Assembly (NCBI RefSeq): GCF_000718015.1
Contig: NZ_JODY01000052.1
Span: 1-27,903 of the forward strand
Origin: Streptomyces catenulae
GTDB lineage: Bacteria > Actinomycetota > Actinomycetes > Streptomycetales > Streptomycetaceae
Length of the DNA stretch: 27,903 nt
Reading direction: 5' to 3'
Shown: positions 14,554-22,241 of the stretch, piece by piece
Layout of the letters: each line of letters begins with the position of its first letter
How positions within the stretch are numbered: the first letter of the stretch is position 1
Notes under the pieces: model-generated
What the model was told of the DNA's origin: nothing
What the model saw: only the letters and a program-made list of their open reading frames with translations
Databases searched by the model: none
Position numbers and translations under genes: made by a program

Positions 14554-15942
14554 ATGGGTGACGGAGGGTCTTTCCGGGCGGAGGCGCGTGAGGGTGGCCG
14601 CGTCCATCAGGCGGGCCGGGATCTGTATCTCACCTACGCCGGTCCGGCACCGGAGCCGGACGGCACGGCGGACGCCGGGCCCCCGCCGGAGCCCGCGGAC
14701 CTGACGGCCCGGTTCGCCGAGGCACCGCTGCCCGCGCACACCCTGGACCCGCAGGCGCTGGCCGCCGTGCCGCTGCCGGACCCCGGCCCCGCGCCCGCGG
14801 ACGTGGCCGAGGCGGTCGCCGCGCTGGCCGTCGAGGACGTGCCCGCCGCCGTGCCGACGGCGCCGCGGGGCACGGCGCACGGCCCGGTCCGCTGTCTGCG
14901 GCCGCCCGCCGCCCGGCCCGGCGGCCCGGCCCGGCCCGCGTCCGACGCCTGGGCCGCCGCGCTCCTGGACCGCGCCCTCCTGCGCAGCGCCGACGCCGCC
15001 GAACTCCCGCTCTTCGCACCGCACGTCCGCGCCCTCCTGTGGCGCGCCGGGGCCACCCGGCCCGCACCGGTCGCGGCGGCCCGGCGGCTGCGGGACGGCT
15101 ACGAGCGGTGCGGTGCGTACGAGGCGGCGCTGCCGTTCGCCGAGCGGATCGTGGCCTGCCCGGCGGGCGAGGGCCTCGCCGACGCGCTGGCCCTCGGCCG
15201 CCTCCGGGTGCGCTGCGGGGACCACGCCGAGGCCGAGACGGTGCTGCGGCCGGTGCTGGCCCGCGCGGACGCGGCGGCGTGCGCCCGCGGGCTGACGCTG
15301 GCCGGAAACACCGGGCCGTCCCTGGGCGAGCTGCTGCGGGAGAACGCCGAGGGGCCCTTCACCGGCAAGCTCTCCACCGTGGACGGCGATGTGCTGGTGC
15401 GGGCCGCCGATGTGCTGACGGTGCTCGCCGAGGCGCTGCACGGGCAGCGCCGGTACGCGGAGAGCGAGCGGCTGCTGCACTCCGCCACCGGGCTGTACTG
15501 GCGGATTCTGGGCGCCGCCCACCCGGCGCGGATCCTCACCCAACTCCACCGCGCCCGCTCGCGAGCCCGCCAGCGGCTGTGGTCCGAGGCGCTGTCCCTG
15601 CTCCACGACGCCCTGGCCTTCCGCGACGCCGAGGCGCTGGCGCGCGATCACCCCCGCGCGGCCGCGCTCATCCGCCTCACCCACGCCGGACTGGCCGACG
15701 AGGCGATACGCGGCCTGGCCGAGGACGGCCCCGGCCGCACCCGCGCCGTGGGCATGTTCCCCGCCCCCGTCGTCCGCTTCCTCGACGCCACCGTCAGCAA
15801 GCCCCCGAAGCCCACCCCCGCCGACGCCGACCGCCTCGCCACGGAGGCGGCCGCGGCCTGCGAGAGCGCGTACGGCCCCTGGCACCCGCGCACCCGCACG
15901 GCCCGGGAACTGCTGGCACGCCGGGAAGGAGCGGACGGCTAA
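14554..15942 (+). CDS. Helical-repeat (TPR-like) protein with N-terminal QAGRD motif
   Basis: 462 aa from the ATG at 14554, with a G-rich ribosome-binding site just before it. The first 30 residues carry GGRVHQAGRDLYLTYAG (about 14-30), a short beta-prone motif that I remember at the ends of many actinobacterial TPR, NB-ARC and related regulatory proteins. Residues 30-120 are rich in Pro and Ala and look disordered. From about 125 the sequence is helical, with TPR-like pairs: GYERCGAYEAALPFAERIV, LRVRCGDHAEAETVLRPVL, LAEALHGQRRYAESERLLHSA and RARSRARQRLWSEALSLLHDAL. Near the end, CESAYGPWHPRTRTARELLARR resembles the 'G-x-x-H-P-x-T' TPR of the AfsR and kinesin-light-chain type. No enzymatic domain is visible, so it is likely an adaptor or scaffold. 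Its partner is not in the window. The function is unknown. Confidence 0.75.
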   Translation: MGDGGSFRAEAREGGRVHQAGRDLYLTYAGPAPEPDGTADAGPPPEPADLTARFAEAPLPAHTLDPQALAAVPLPDPGPAPADVAEAVAALAVEDVPAAVPTAPRGTAHGPVRCLRPPAARPGGPARPASDAWAAALLDRALLRSADAAELPLFAPHVRALLWRAGATRPAPVAAARRLRDGYERCGAYEAALPFAERIVACPAGEGLADALALGRLRVRCGDHAEAETVLRPVLARADAAACARGLTLAGNTGPSLGELLRENAEGPFTGKLSTVDGDVLVRAADVLTVLAEALHGQRRYAESERLLHSATGLYWRILGAAHPARILTQLHRARSRARQRLWSEALSLLHDALAFRDAEALARDHPRAAALIRLTHAGLADEAIRGLAEDGPGRTRAVGMFPAPVVRFLDATVSKPPKPTPADADRLATEAAAACESAYGPWHPRTRTARELLARREGADG

Positions 15943-16014
15943 CGACGCTCCACGGTGCCCGGTCCGGCCGACGAAGGGCTGTGCCGCGGGCGGCGCGCCG
16001 TGGTCGGATACGGG

Positions 16015-16569
16015 ATGACCTCCTTCTGGACCGGACAGCGGGTACGGCTGCGCGCCGTCGAGCCGGGCGACTGGGCCGCGTTCCGCCGCCTCGCCGCCGA
16101 CGAGGAACGGTCGGGCGACGTACTCCGGCCGCCGCGCTCCGCCGAGAGCTTCCGCGTCCGGGCGCGGGAGCAGGCCACCGCGGCGGAGAGCGACTGCTTC
16201 CGGCTGATGATCGTGGCCCGGGACACGGGGGAGACGGTCGGCGCTGTCGGCACGTCGTACGCCGATCCGCACGCGGGACGGTTCGAGTACGGCATCACGC
16301 TGGAGGGCGGTCACCGGCGCAAGGGGTATGCGCGGGAGGCGGCGGTGCTGTTGCTGCGGTTCTTCTTCGCCGAGCGGCGCTACCACAAGTGCGAGGTGCG
16401 GATCTTCGCGGACAACGCGGCGTCCCTGGCGCTCCACCGGGCGCTCGGCTTCGTCGAGGAGGGCCGCCTCCGTGACCACGTCTTCCTCGCCGGACGGCAC
16501 CAGGATCTCGTCGTACTGGGCCTGCTGGCCGATGAATTCGCCCGGCTGCACCCGGTGGACGTGCCCTGA
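16015..16569 (+). CDS. GNAT acetyltransferase, RimJ/RimL-like
   Basis: 184 aa from the ATG at 16015; an upstream GTG at 15955 would add 20 unconvincing residues. The N-terminus VRLRAVEPGDWAAFRRLAADE is the standard first strand and helix of the RimJ/RimL branch of GNAT enzymes. The acetyl-CoA pyrophosphate loop is RRKGYAREA at 101-109. The C-terminal core has EVRIFADNAASLALHRALGFVEEGRLRD, with the Asn134/Ser and Tyr-less end typical of the group. It transfers acetyl from acetyl-CoA to an amine, in this branch often a protein N-terminus, an antibiotic or a small metabolite. The target is unknown. It lies 72 nt after the QAGRD-motif gene and may be co-transcribed with it. A terminator with a T-run follows. 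Confidence 0.9.
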   Translation: MTSFWTGQRVRLRAVEPGDWAAFRRLAADEERSGDVLRPPRSAESFRVRAREQATAAESDCFRLMIVARDTGETVGAVGTSYADPHAGRFEYGITLEGGHRRKGYAREAAVLLLRFFFAERRYHKCEVRIFADNAASLALHRALGFVEEGRLRDHVFLAGRHQDLVVLGLLADEFARLHPVDVP

Positions 16570-16579
16570 CCCGTGCCGT

Positions 16580-16599
16580 CCGGCGCCGCCGGTTTCATT
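16580..16599 (+). terminator. Terminator after the GNAT gene
   Basis: CCGGC-GCC-GCCGG (16580-16592) is a 5-bp hairpin followed by TTTCATT, starting 10 nt after the stop. It overlaps the stop codon of the minus-strand gene that follows. Confidence 0.5.
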
Positions 16600-17131
16600 C
16601 CCGCTGGTGGGCCGTCCGTGCCGCGTCCACGAAGTGTTCCAGGGACTGCCAGAAGGGGGCGTAGGCGGCGTCCAGGCGGTCGCGGCCGGTGGGGTCGCCG
16701 GAGAGTTCGGCGGTGACGCCGGTGTAGAAGGGGCCGGTCGCCTTCTGGAGGGCGAGGGCCGCGGCGGCGGCCTCGGGCGGGCCCTCCAGCTCCACGATGC
16801 GGGCGCAGCGGCGGATCCGGCCGTACTCCGCGATCTCGCGGTCGTGCAGCTCACGGAGGGTGTCGAGGCGCTCGGGGGAGTCCGGGCGGCGCAGCAGGGC
16901 GGAGGTCTCCCAGTACAGCTCGCCCATGCGGTGGGCCTGCTCGATGAGGTCGAGGTAGGCGGTGCGGCGGCTCTCACGCAGCCGCTCGGCGCGCTGCGCG
17001 CGGGCGGCGGTCTCCGCCTGGATGGTGGCGGCGCGGGCGCTGCCGCGGCCGGTCACCCAGCTCGCGAGCACCGCGGTGCCGCCGGTCACCACGGCGATGG
17101 CCAAGGTCCACAGTGTGCTGTTGTCCCCCAT
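16595..17131 (-). CDS. Membrane-anchored coiled-coil protein of unknown function
   Basis: 178 aa from an ATG at 17131. One N-terminal membrane span (about residues 7-27, LWTLAIAVVTGGTAVLASWV) is followed by a long charged helix rich in Ala, Glu and Arg (30-70), then several more helices without cysteines. The layout, 'short N-out anchor plus RxxYxxLIxxAH helix', is common among Streptomyces hypothetical proteins, but no function is known. TATCGT on the minus strand (17145-17140) lies 8 nt before the ATG and there is no ribosome-binding site, so the mRNA may be leaderless. It is convergent with the GNAT gene and divergent from the DUF6296 gene. Confidence 0.75.
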   Translation of the reverse strand: MGDNSTLWTLAIAVVTGGTAVLASWVTGRGSARAATIQAETAARAQRAERLRESRRTAYLDLIEQAHRMGELYWETSALLRRPDSPERLDTLRELHDREIAEYGRIRRCARIVELEGPPEAAAAALALQKATGPFYTGVTAELSGDPTGRDRLDAAYAPFWQSLEHFVDAARTAHQRE

Positions 17132-17249
17132 GGGGCGTCACGATACCGAGGCGGTGGCGCGCGCCGCGGTGCCCGTCCGCCGGGCGCCGCGCTCCGGGGT
17201 GCGAGACGATGGAAGACCCAGACCCCCGCGCATCGCCGAAGAGGCAGCC

Positions 17250-17483
17250 ATGGAGTACCCGGAAGCCTTTGAGCTGGTGTTCCAGTCGTCCGCGGTCGCC
17301 GACGACGTGGTGGTCGTCCGGCGCACCGCGGCCGCCGGGGCGGGCGGATTCCCGGTCTACGAGGACGAGACGGGCATCGTCCGCGCCGAGATCAGCGACC
17401 GCGGTGAGGTCCGGATGATGGCCAGCGGCGGGCACCAGGAGATCGGCGTACCGCTCCTGGCCCGCGCCCTGAAACCGTTCTGA
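17250..17483 (+). CDS. Small DUF6296-like protein
   Basis: 77 aa. The ATG at 17250 has GAAGAGG (17238-17244) as ribosome-binding site; the same frame is open far upstream but without similarity there. The sequence starts MEYPEAFELVFQSS, continues DDVVVVRRT and GFPVYEDETGIVRAEISDRGEVRMMASGG. It reads as a short all-beta protein, and I associate it with the DUF6296 family, found mainly in Streptomyces. Function is unknown. It stands alone between a divergent membrane protein and a convergent monooxygenase gene, and a nested hairpin follows it. Confidence 0.75.
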   Translation: MEYPEAFELVFQSSAVADDVVVVRRTAAAGAGGFPVYEDETGIVRAEISDRGEVRMMASGGHQEIGVPLLARALKPF

Positions 17484-17489
17484 CCCGGA

Positions 17490-17534
17490 CGCCGTACGGA
17501 TTGTGGCCCGCCCGGCGGGGTCCCCCGTACGGCG
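17490..17534. terminator. Nested bidirectional terminator (DUF6296 / ABM genes)
   Basis: CGCCGTACGG (17490-17499) pairs over 10 bp with CCGTACGGCG (17525-17534). The 25-nt loop contains a second stem, CCCGCC with GGCGGG. It sits between two convergent stops. Confidence 0.75.
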
Positions 17535-17553
17535 GCCGTGACACGGACGGGTG

Positions 17554-17877
17554 TCAGTCGATGACCAGCTCGCCCATGGCGCTCCAGCCGCTGGCGCCCT
17601 CGATCGCGGTGCTCACGATCTCGGGGGTGTGCCGCAGCATCGGGCGCATGGTCTCCAGACCGGCGCGGAAGTGGTCGGAGTTGACGTGGGCCTCGGCGGC
17701 GTCGTCCCGGAACGCCTCGACCAGGGTGTAGGACAGCGGGTCCTCGACGCTGCGGGACCACTCGAACCAGAGGTTGCCCGGCTCGGCGCGGGTCGCCTCG
17801 GTGAACGCGGCCACGTGCTGCGGCCACTCCTCGGCGTATTCGGGCTTCACCGGAAACTTCACAACAATAAAGATCAT
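17554..17877 (-). CDS. Antibiotic biosynthesis monooxygenase (ABM) domain protein
   Basis: 107 aa, a single ABM/dimeric alpha-beta barrel domain. It begins MIFIVVKFPVKPEYAEEWPQHVAAFTEAT, then EPGNLWFEWSRSVEDPLSYTLVEAFRD, then HVNSDHFRAGLETM. This is the pattern of YgiN-like quinol monooxygenases and of ActVA-Orf6, which oxidise phenols or quinols without cofactor. YgiN-type detoxification is more likely than a biosynthetic role, since no pathway genes are next to it. The first codons are unusually AT-rich for this DNA (ATC TTT ATT GTT). TAGAAT on the minus strand (17889-17884) lies 6 nt before the ATG, and no ribosome-binding site is seen, so the message is probably leaderless. Confidence 0.88.
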   Translation of the reverse strand: MIFIVVKFPVKPEYAEEWPQHVAAFTEATRAEPGNLWFEWSRSVEDPLSYTLVEAFRDDAAEAHVNSDHFRAGLETMRPMLRHTPEIVSTAIEGASGWSAMGELVID

Positions 17878-17883
17878 TCGGCG

Positions 17884-17889
17884 ATTCTA
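17884..17889 (-). promoter_or_regulatory. -10 box for a leaderless ABM transcript
   Basis: TAGAAT on the minus strand is separated from the ATG by 6 nt. The -35 region is not recognisable. Confidence 0.45.
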
Positions 17890-17895
17890 GGTCAT

Positions 17896-17933
17896 CTCCG
17901 GCGGGCGGGATCAGCGGGTCCGGCCCGCCGGAG
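17896..17933 (-). terminator. Terminator after the second GNAT gene
   Basis: CTCCGGCGGGC (17896-17906) pairs perfectly over 11 bp with GCCCGCCGGAG (17923-17933); the loop is 16 nt. It lies 12 nt beyond the GNAT stop, just before the ABM promoter. Confidence 0.7.
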
Positions 17934-17945
17934 CCGCGCCGACGG

Positions 17946-18716
17946 TCAGGCGGCCAGCGGCGGCGCGGGTGCGATCCGTGCCGTGACGCAGGGGTCGCCG
18001 GTGCGGTAGCCGAGGCGGTCGTAGAGCCGTTCGGCGGGGGCGTTGCCGCCGAGCTGCCACAGGGTGCAGACGCCGTGTCCGCGGACCGCGTACCGGGTCA
18101 GCCAGGAGGTGAGCGCGGCGCCCAGCCCCTCGCCGCGGCGGGCCGCGTCGGTGGCGACCGAGACCATCAGCGGTGCGCCGCTGTCCCGCAGCCGGCTCAG
18201 CGCCCCGCACGCCACCAGCTGTCCGGCACCGTCGCGGATCCCGGCCCAGAGGCGGACGTCGGCGGAGCCGGGGCCCGTGGAGTGGGCGGGGCTGTGTTCG
18301 GCGAGGAAGGCGCGCAGTTCGTCGTGGTGGGTGGCGTCCAGGGCGTGCACCCGGTCCTCCGCGGCGTGCGGGGGCGGCTCCTGTTCCGTCCAGCGGAAGA
18401 CCCACTCGACGGCGTCGGTCACCGGGAGGTGGCGGCCGACCAGCACGTCGGAGCCGCGCGGCACGGTGAACTCCCGTACCCGGTCGGGCAGCCCGTGCGC
18501 GGCGCGCAGTACGAGTCCGGCGGCGGCGTCCGGGTCGCCGACGCTCATCACCTGCTCGCGGTCGAGCCACGCCGCGGCGCCGCTGCCGCTCCAGCTGATC
18601 CGGTCGGCCGGTCGCCGCCGCGCGACGCCGAAGCGCAGCAGAGCGGTACCGGCCTGCGACTCCAGACCCTGACCGAGCGGATCCGTGGTGCGGGGGGCGG
18701 GTGTCGTTGCCTGCAT
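17946..18716 (-). CDS. GNAT acetyltransferase with extended N-terminal half
   Basis: 256 aa from an ATG at 18716. The GNAT domain is in the C-terminal half: VRLWAGIRDGAGQLVACGAL, then PLMVSVATDAARRGEGLGAALTSWL with the acetyl-CoA loop RRGEGLG at 193-199, and CTLWQLGGNAPAERLYDRLGY. The N-terminal 120 residues contain the SWSGSGAAAWLDREQ and DAVEWVFRW stretches. They may be a degenerate second GNAT-like domain or a substrate cap, as in several Streptomyces two-part acetyltransferases. The substrate is unknown. The gene is alone, with a terminator after it and a 404-nt divergent space before it. Confidence 0.85.
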   Translation of the reverse strand: MQATTPAPRTTDPLGQGLESQAGTALLRFGVARRRPADRISWSGSGAAAWLDREQVMSVGDPDAAAGLVLRAAHGLPDRVREFTVPRGSDVLVGRHLPVTDAVEWVFRWTEQEPPPHAAEDRVHALDATHHDELRAFLAEHSPAHSTGPGSADVRLWAGIRDGAGQLVACGALSRLRDSGAPLMVSVATDAARRGEGLGAALTSWLTRYAVRGHGVCTLWQLGGNAPAERLYDRLGYRTGDPCVTARIAPAPPLAA

Positions 18717-19120
18717 AGCTCTCTCGGGTACGTGGGGAGGCCGCGTCCCCGGGCGCGCGCGGGCGCGACCGGAGAGGGCCGGGTCTGGAAGTTAGGGGGG
18801 TCCGCCGGCGGCAGCGCCTACGCGCGCCCGGCCGAGCGGACGTCTACTGTGCACACCGACCCCGCCCCGGCGCAACTCCGCGAGATCGCATGATCGCCTC
18901 GCCTTCGCAGGGCGGGCCGCGCACCCGCCACGGAAGTACAGGCGGATGGCCCTGACAGCCATCGGACGGGGCGTGGGGCGGTCGCCTTCCGGTGGCCGTG
19001 GGCGGCGCCGGGCGCGGGCGCGCGGCCCACCGTCCCCGCCCCGCCACCGTGACCGCTTCGCAGTCCGTACGCAGTCCGTATTTCGCTTGTCGCCGAGATC
19101 GGACCGTTGGACGCTGGGGC
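18717..19120. promoter_or_regulatory. Divergent intergenic region, GNAT / hydrolase
   Basis: No gene was seen. The palindrome TGTGCACA lies at 18848-18855. Close to the hydrolase, GCAGTCCGTA occurs twice in tandem (19060-19069 and 19071-19080, 11-bp period), 40 nt before its start. These could be regulator sites; no promoter boxes are clear. Confidence 0.3.
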
Positions 19121-19975
19121 ATGCCTACTCTTCCGACCTTCGTCCTCGTCCACGGGGCGTTCGCCAACTCCTTCTCCTTCGCGCCGCTCCAGGCCGAACT
19201 GGGCCTTCTCGGGCACCGGTCCGTCGCGGTCGATCTGCCGGGGCACGGCTTCGAGGCGACCTTCCCCGCCGCGTACCAGGCGCCGCAGGACGCCGACGCG
19301 CTCGCCTCGGCGCCGGGCGGCATCAAGGACGTCACCCTCGCGGACGCCGTCGCCCGCGTCATCGCCGTCCTGGAGCGGGCGAGGCGGAACGGCCCGACCG
19401 TGCTCGTCGGCCACAGCCGCGGCGGCATCACCCTCACCGCGGTCGCCAACGCCCGGCCCGACCTCGTCGACCGCCTCGTCTACGTCTCCGGGTGGTGCCC
19501 GGTGGACCTCGACGTCGCCGGGTACTACGCCGGGCCGGAGATGGCGGACGTCGATCCGCGCGCCATGGCGACCGCGCTGGTCGGCGATCCGGCGGAACTC
19601 GGGGTGCTCCGCTGCAATTTCCGTACCGCGGATCCGGAGGCGCTCGGCGCGCTGCGGCGGACCATCGGCGCCGACCTCACCGACGACGAATTCCGCGCCT
19701 TCCTGAACACCTTCCAGCCCGACGACAATCTCGACGCCGGAACCACCGCCGACTGCGCGCACGCAGCGACCTGGGGCCGCATTCCCAAGACCTATGTGCG
19801 GCTCGCCGACGACCTCGCCATTCCGCTCGCCATGCAGGACCGGATGATCCGCGAGGGCGACGCCCGCACCCCGGACAACCCCTTCGACGTCCACACACTC
19901 CCGGGAAGTCATCTGCACTGGCTCGTCCACCCGGAGCCCGCCGCCGAAATCCTCGCGGGTCTCGCCGCGGGCTGA
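19121..19975 (+). CDS. Alpha/beta hydrolase (esterase-like)
   Basis: 284 aa from the ATG at 19121; upstream in-frame codons exist but lack similarity. The N-terminus is TFVLVHGAFANSFSF, where HG (11-12) forms the oxyanion loop. Next come HRSVAVDLPGHG and the nucleophile elbow GHSRGG with Ser99. The catalytic His is probably His264 in GSHLHWLVHP. The pattern, with no N-terminal extension and a small cap region at 110-200, recalls plant MES/HNL-type and bacterial salicylate-ester or lactone hydrolases. It has no signal peptide, so it is cytoplasmic. Substrate unknown. Only a weak GGGG before the ATG could serve as ribosome-binding site. The gene stands alone and ends in a very strong terminator. 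Confidence 0.9.
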   Translation: MPTLPTFVLVHGAFANSFSFAPLQAELGLLGHRSVAVDLPGHGFEATFPAAYQAPQDADALASAPGGIKDVTLADAVARVIAVLERARRNGPTVLVGHSRGGITLTAVANARPDLVDRLVYVSGWCPVDLDVAGYYAGPEMADVDPRAMATALVGDPAELGVLRCNFRTADPEALGALRRTIGADLTDDEFRAFLNTFQPDDNLDAGTTADCAHAATWGRIPKTYVRLADDLAIPLAMQDRMIREGDARTPDNPFDVHTLPGSHLHWLVHPEPAAEILAGLAAG

Positions 19976-19990
19976 CGTTCCACCCCGGAT

Positions 19991-20034
19991 GACCGGCGGC
20001 GCGGGAGGAAAGGGAAGGAACCGCGCCGCCGGTC
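19991..20034 (+). terminator. Strong 14-bp terminator after the hydrolase
   Basis: The stem GACCGGCGGCGCGG (19991-20004) pairs perfectly with CCGCGCCGCCGGTC (20021-20034). The 16-nt loop is purine-only (GAGGAAAGGGAAGGAA). Confidence 0.8.
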
Positions 20035-20084
20035 CTCCGTTTCGCGCGGCCCCCTTTCGGCTTTCCCCTCTCAAATCCCTGGAT

Positions 20085-20273
20085 TCGTCAAGGAGTTACT
20101 CCGTAGGGAAGGGGAGAATTCCCGGGCGGTGGGTGTGGTGGACGCCGCCCGCGCATTCCGGGAATGCCGTCGATTTGCTACGACGGTATGTCGGTCTCTT
20201 GGCGTCCCCATGTCATCTCTGGTGCCGGTGAACGGGCCCGGACAAGACTGACGTTCGCACGTTTGTGCACGTC
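20085..20273 (+). promoter_or_regulatory. Leader/operator region of the peptide ABC operon
   Basis: No gene was seen in about 330 nt, which is AT-richer than its surroundings. Palindromes: GGAGT-T-ACTCC near 20093-20103; CATTCC-G-GGAATG at 20154-20166; CCGTCG-N8-CGACGG at 20167-20186; and GCAC-GTTT-GTGC inside GACGT...ACGTC at 20250-20273. The first ones can also form RNA stems. Promoter boxes were not identified with certainty. Confidence 0.4.
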
Positions 20274-20362
20274 TCCCGTCCGTCTTCCCGGAAAGCTCCA
20301 CGGCCCATGCAGAAATCCCGCAGACCCGGCGTCCCCGCGGCCCGCCCCAGGAGGTGGCGCGC

Positions 20363-21346
20363 ATGCTGCGCCATGTGACGCGTAAGGCCGCGGGCTGGCT
20401 GCTGATGATCGTCGTCGCCACCAACGCCACCTATTTCCTGGCGAGTTGGTTCCTCGATCCGCGGGCCAACTTCCGGGAGCTGCGGCCGGTCCGTACCGAG
20501 GAGCAGATCGACCGGGCGCTCGCCCCCTACCACCTGGACCCGCGGGTGCCGCTGGTGCACCGGTGGTGGGAGTGGCTGACCTCCGTCGTCCGCCACTTCG
20601 ACTGGGGAAGTTCCCCCACGGGCGTCGCCGTCAACGACGAGATCGGCCACCGCGCCCTGGTCAGCGCCGAACTGGTTGTCATCGCCACCGTCCTGTCCGT
20701 CCTGCTCGGCGTCGCGCTGGGCGTGTACACCGCATCGCGGCAGTACGGCTGGGCCGACCGCCTCTCCCAGGTGGTCTCCGTCCTGGTGCTGAACATCCCG
20801 ACGTCCGTCGCCGCCCTCGCCGTGGTCTCCGTCGCCATCTGGCTCAACCAGCACGCCGGACTGCACTTCCTCTACGTCGCCGGGGAGAACTCCCCGAACG
20901 TCGAGGGGCTGCTCCCCACGATCGGCGACCGCCTGCTCCATCTGATCCTGCCGACCCTGACGCTGACCCTGATGGGATACGTCGGCCACCATCTGACCCA
21001 GCGGTCGCTGCTGCTCGACACGCTCCACGCCGACTACGTCCGCACCGCCCGCGCCACCGGGCTGACCCGCGCCCGGGCGATCCGGCGGCATGCGCTGCGT
21101 ACCGCGCTGATCCCGACGGCGACCTCGGTGGCGTTCAGCATCCCGGCGCTCTTCACCGGCGCCGTCATCACCGAGACGATCTTCGGCTGGAACGGGATGG
21201 GCCGCTACTTCCTCCAGACCATCGCCAAGAACGATGTGCACGGCACCGTCGCCACCGCCGCCTTCGCCGCCGCCCTCACCGCGGTCGGCGCGATCCTCGC
21301 GGACATCGCCACCGTCTTCCTCGACCCGCGGGTCCGGGTGAGCTGA
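20363..21346 (+). CDS. ABC importer permease, DppB/OppB/NikB type
   Basis: 327 aa. The ATG at 20363 is 8 nt after AGGAGG (20349-20354). It is the first permease of a peptide/nickel-type (family PepT) importer. An N-terminal membrane span (about 10-30) and a periplasmic region with VRTEEQIDRAL and LDPRVPLVHRWWEWL are the usual DppB features. Five further spans follow. The EAA loop, which docks the ATPase, is HADYVRTARATGLTRARAIRRHALRTALIP. The C-terminus ends DPRVRVS. It starts a tightly coupled operon of four genes; the next begins 1 nt after its stop. The substrate (oligopeptide, dipeptide, metal-chelate or glycoside) cannot be inferred from the permease. Confidence 0.93.
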   Translation: MLRHVTRKAAGWLLMIVVATNATYFLASWFLDPRANFRELRPVRTEEQIDRALAPYHLDPRVPLVHRWWEWLTSVVRHFDWGSSPTGVAVNDEIGHRALVSAELVVIATVLSVLLGVALGVYTASRQYGWADRLSQVVSVLVLNIPTSVAALAVVSVAIWLNQHAGLHFLYVAGENSPNVEGLLPTIGDRLLHLILPTLTLTLMGYVGHHLTQRSLLLDTLHADYVRTARATGLTRARAIRRHALRTALIPTATSVAFSIPALFTGAVITETIFGWNGMGRYFLQTIAKNDVHGTVATAAFAAALTAVGAILADIATVFLDPRVRVS

Positions 21347-21347
21347 G

Positions 21348-22241
21348 ATGGCCACCACCCCGGAAACCGACGCCCCCGCCCACCGCCTCAGCCGCCTCTA
21401 CCTGCGGCGCTTCCTGCGCAACCGGCTCGCCGTCACCGGCGTCGCGCTCCTCGTCCTGCTGGTGCTGTTCAGCGTCTGCGGCGGACTGCTCACGCCGTAC
21501 ACCTACGCCGACACCGACTTCACCGCGCTCACCCGACCACCGGACGCCACCCACTGGTTCGGCACCAACCAGGGCGGCAACGACGTCTACGCCTCCGCCG
21601 TGCACGGTCTCCGGCGGTCCCTGGTGATCGCCGTCAGCGTCTCCGCGCTGACGGTCGTCGTCGCCGCGGTCATCGGCACCGGCGCCGCGTACCTCGGTGG
21701 CCGTATCGAGCGGATGACGCTCGCCGTCCTCCACTTCCTGCTGGTCGTCCCGTCCTTCCTCATCCTCGCGCTCGTCTCCCACCGGCTCGCGGGTGACTGG
21801 CGGGTGCTCATCGTCGTGCTGACGGTCTTCGGCTGGATGTCCACCGCCCGCGTCATCTGGTCCGTCTCGACCTCGCTGCGCGAACGGGACTATGTGCGGG
21901 CGGCGGAGTTCATGGGCGTCAGCGCCCCGCGCATCGTCCGGCGGCATCTGATCCCGAACCTCGGCTCGCTGCTGATCGTCCATCTGACGCTCGGCGTCGT
22001 CGCGACCGTCCTGAGCGAAACCGCCCTCTCCTTCCTCGGGTTCGGCGTCCAGACCCCGGACGTCTCCCTCGGCACGATGCTCGCCGACGGCGCGGGCACC
22101 GTCACGAGCGCCCCCTGGCTCTTCGCCTTCCCCGCGGGGCTGGTCGTCCTGCTCACCGTCTCGATGACCCTCATCGGCGACGGACTGCGCGACGCCCTCG
22201 ACCCCACCTCCGTCACCGGCGCCGCTGGAGGCCGACGATGA
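21348..22241 (+). CDS. ABC importer permease, DppC/OppC/NikC type
   Basis: 297 aa. The ATG at 21348 follows the stop of the first permease by 1 nt, and its own stop overlaps the next gene by 4 nt (ATGA), so translation is coupled. The N-terminus has the DppC-specific cytoplasmic start LYLRRFLRNRLAVTGVALLVLLVLF, then the periplasmic HWFGTNQGGNDVYASAVHGLRRSL stretch that is diagnostic for this subfamily. The EAA loop is RDYVRAAEFMGVSAPRIVRRHLIPN. TM spans lie at about 27-45, 85-105, 118-140, 145-165, 205-230 and 255-280. It pairs with the DppB-like protein as heterodimeric channel. Confidence 0.93.
   Translation: MATTPETDAPAHRLSRLYLRRFLRNRLAVTGVALLVLLVLFSVCGGLLTPYTYADTDFTALTRPPDATHWFGTNQGGNDVYASAVHGLRRSLVIAVSVSALTVVVAAVIGTGAAYLGGRIERMTLAVLHFLLVVPSFLILALVSHRLAGDWRVLIVVLTVFGWMSTARVIWSVSTSLRERDYVRAAEFMGVSAPRIVRRHLIPNLGSLLIVHLTLGVVATVLSETALSFLGFGVQTPDVSLGTMLADGAGTVTSAPWLFAFPAGLVVLLTVSMTLIGDGLRDALDPTSVTGAAGGRR

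Noticed and set aside
14515..16977. 820-codon minus-strand frame opposite the QAGRD-motif and GNAT genes
   Set aside because: It crosses several plus-strand genes with good motifs and is rich in Arg, Gly and Pro. Only the separate frame at 16595-17131 gives a sensible protein.
20164..20385. Small ORF (73 codons) in the leader of the ABC operon
   Set aside because: It has no ribosome-binding site, overlaps the permease start and shows no protein-like composition.
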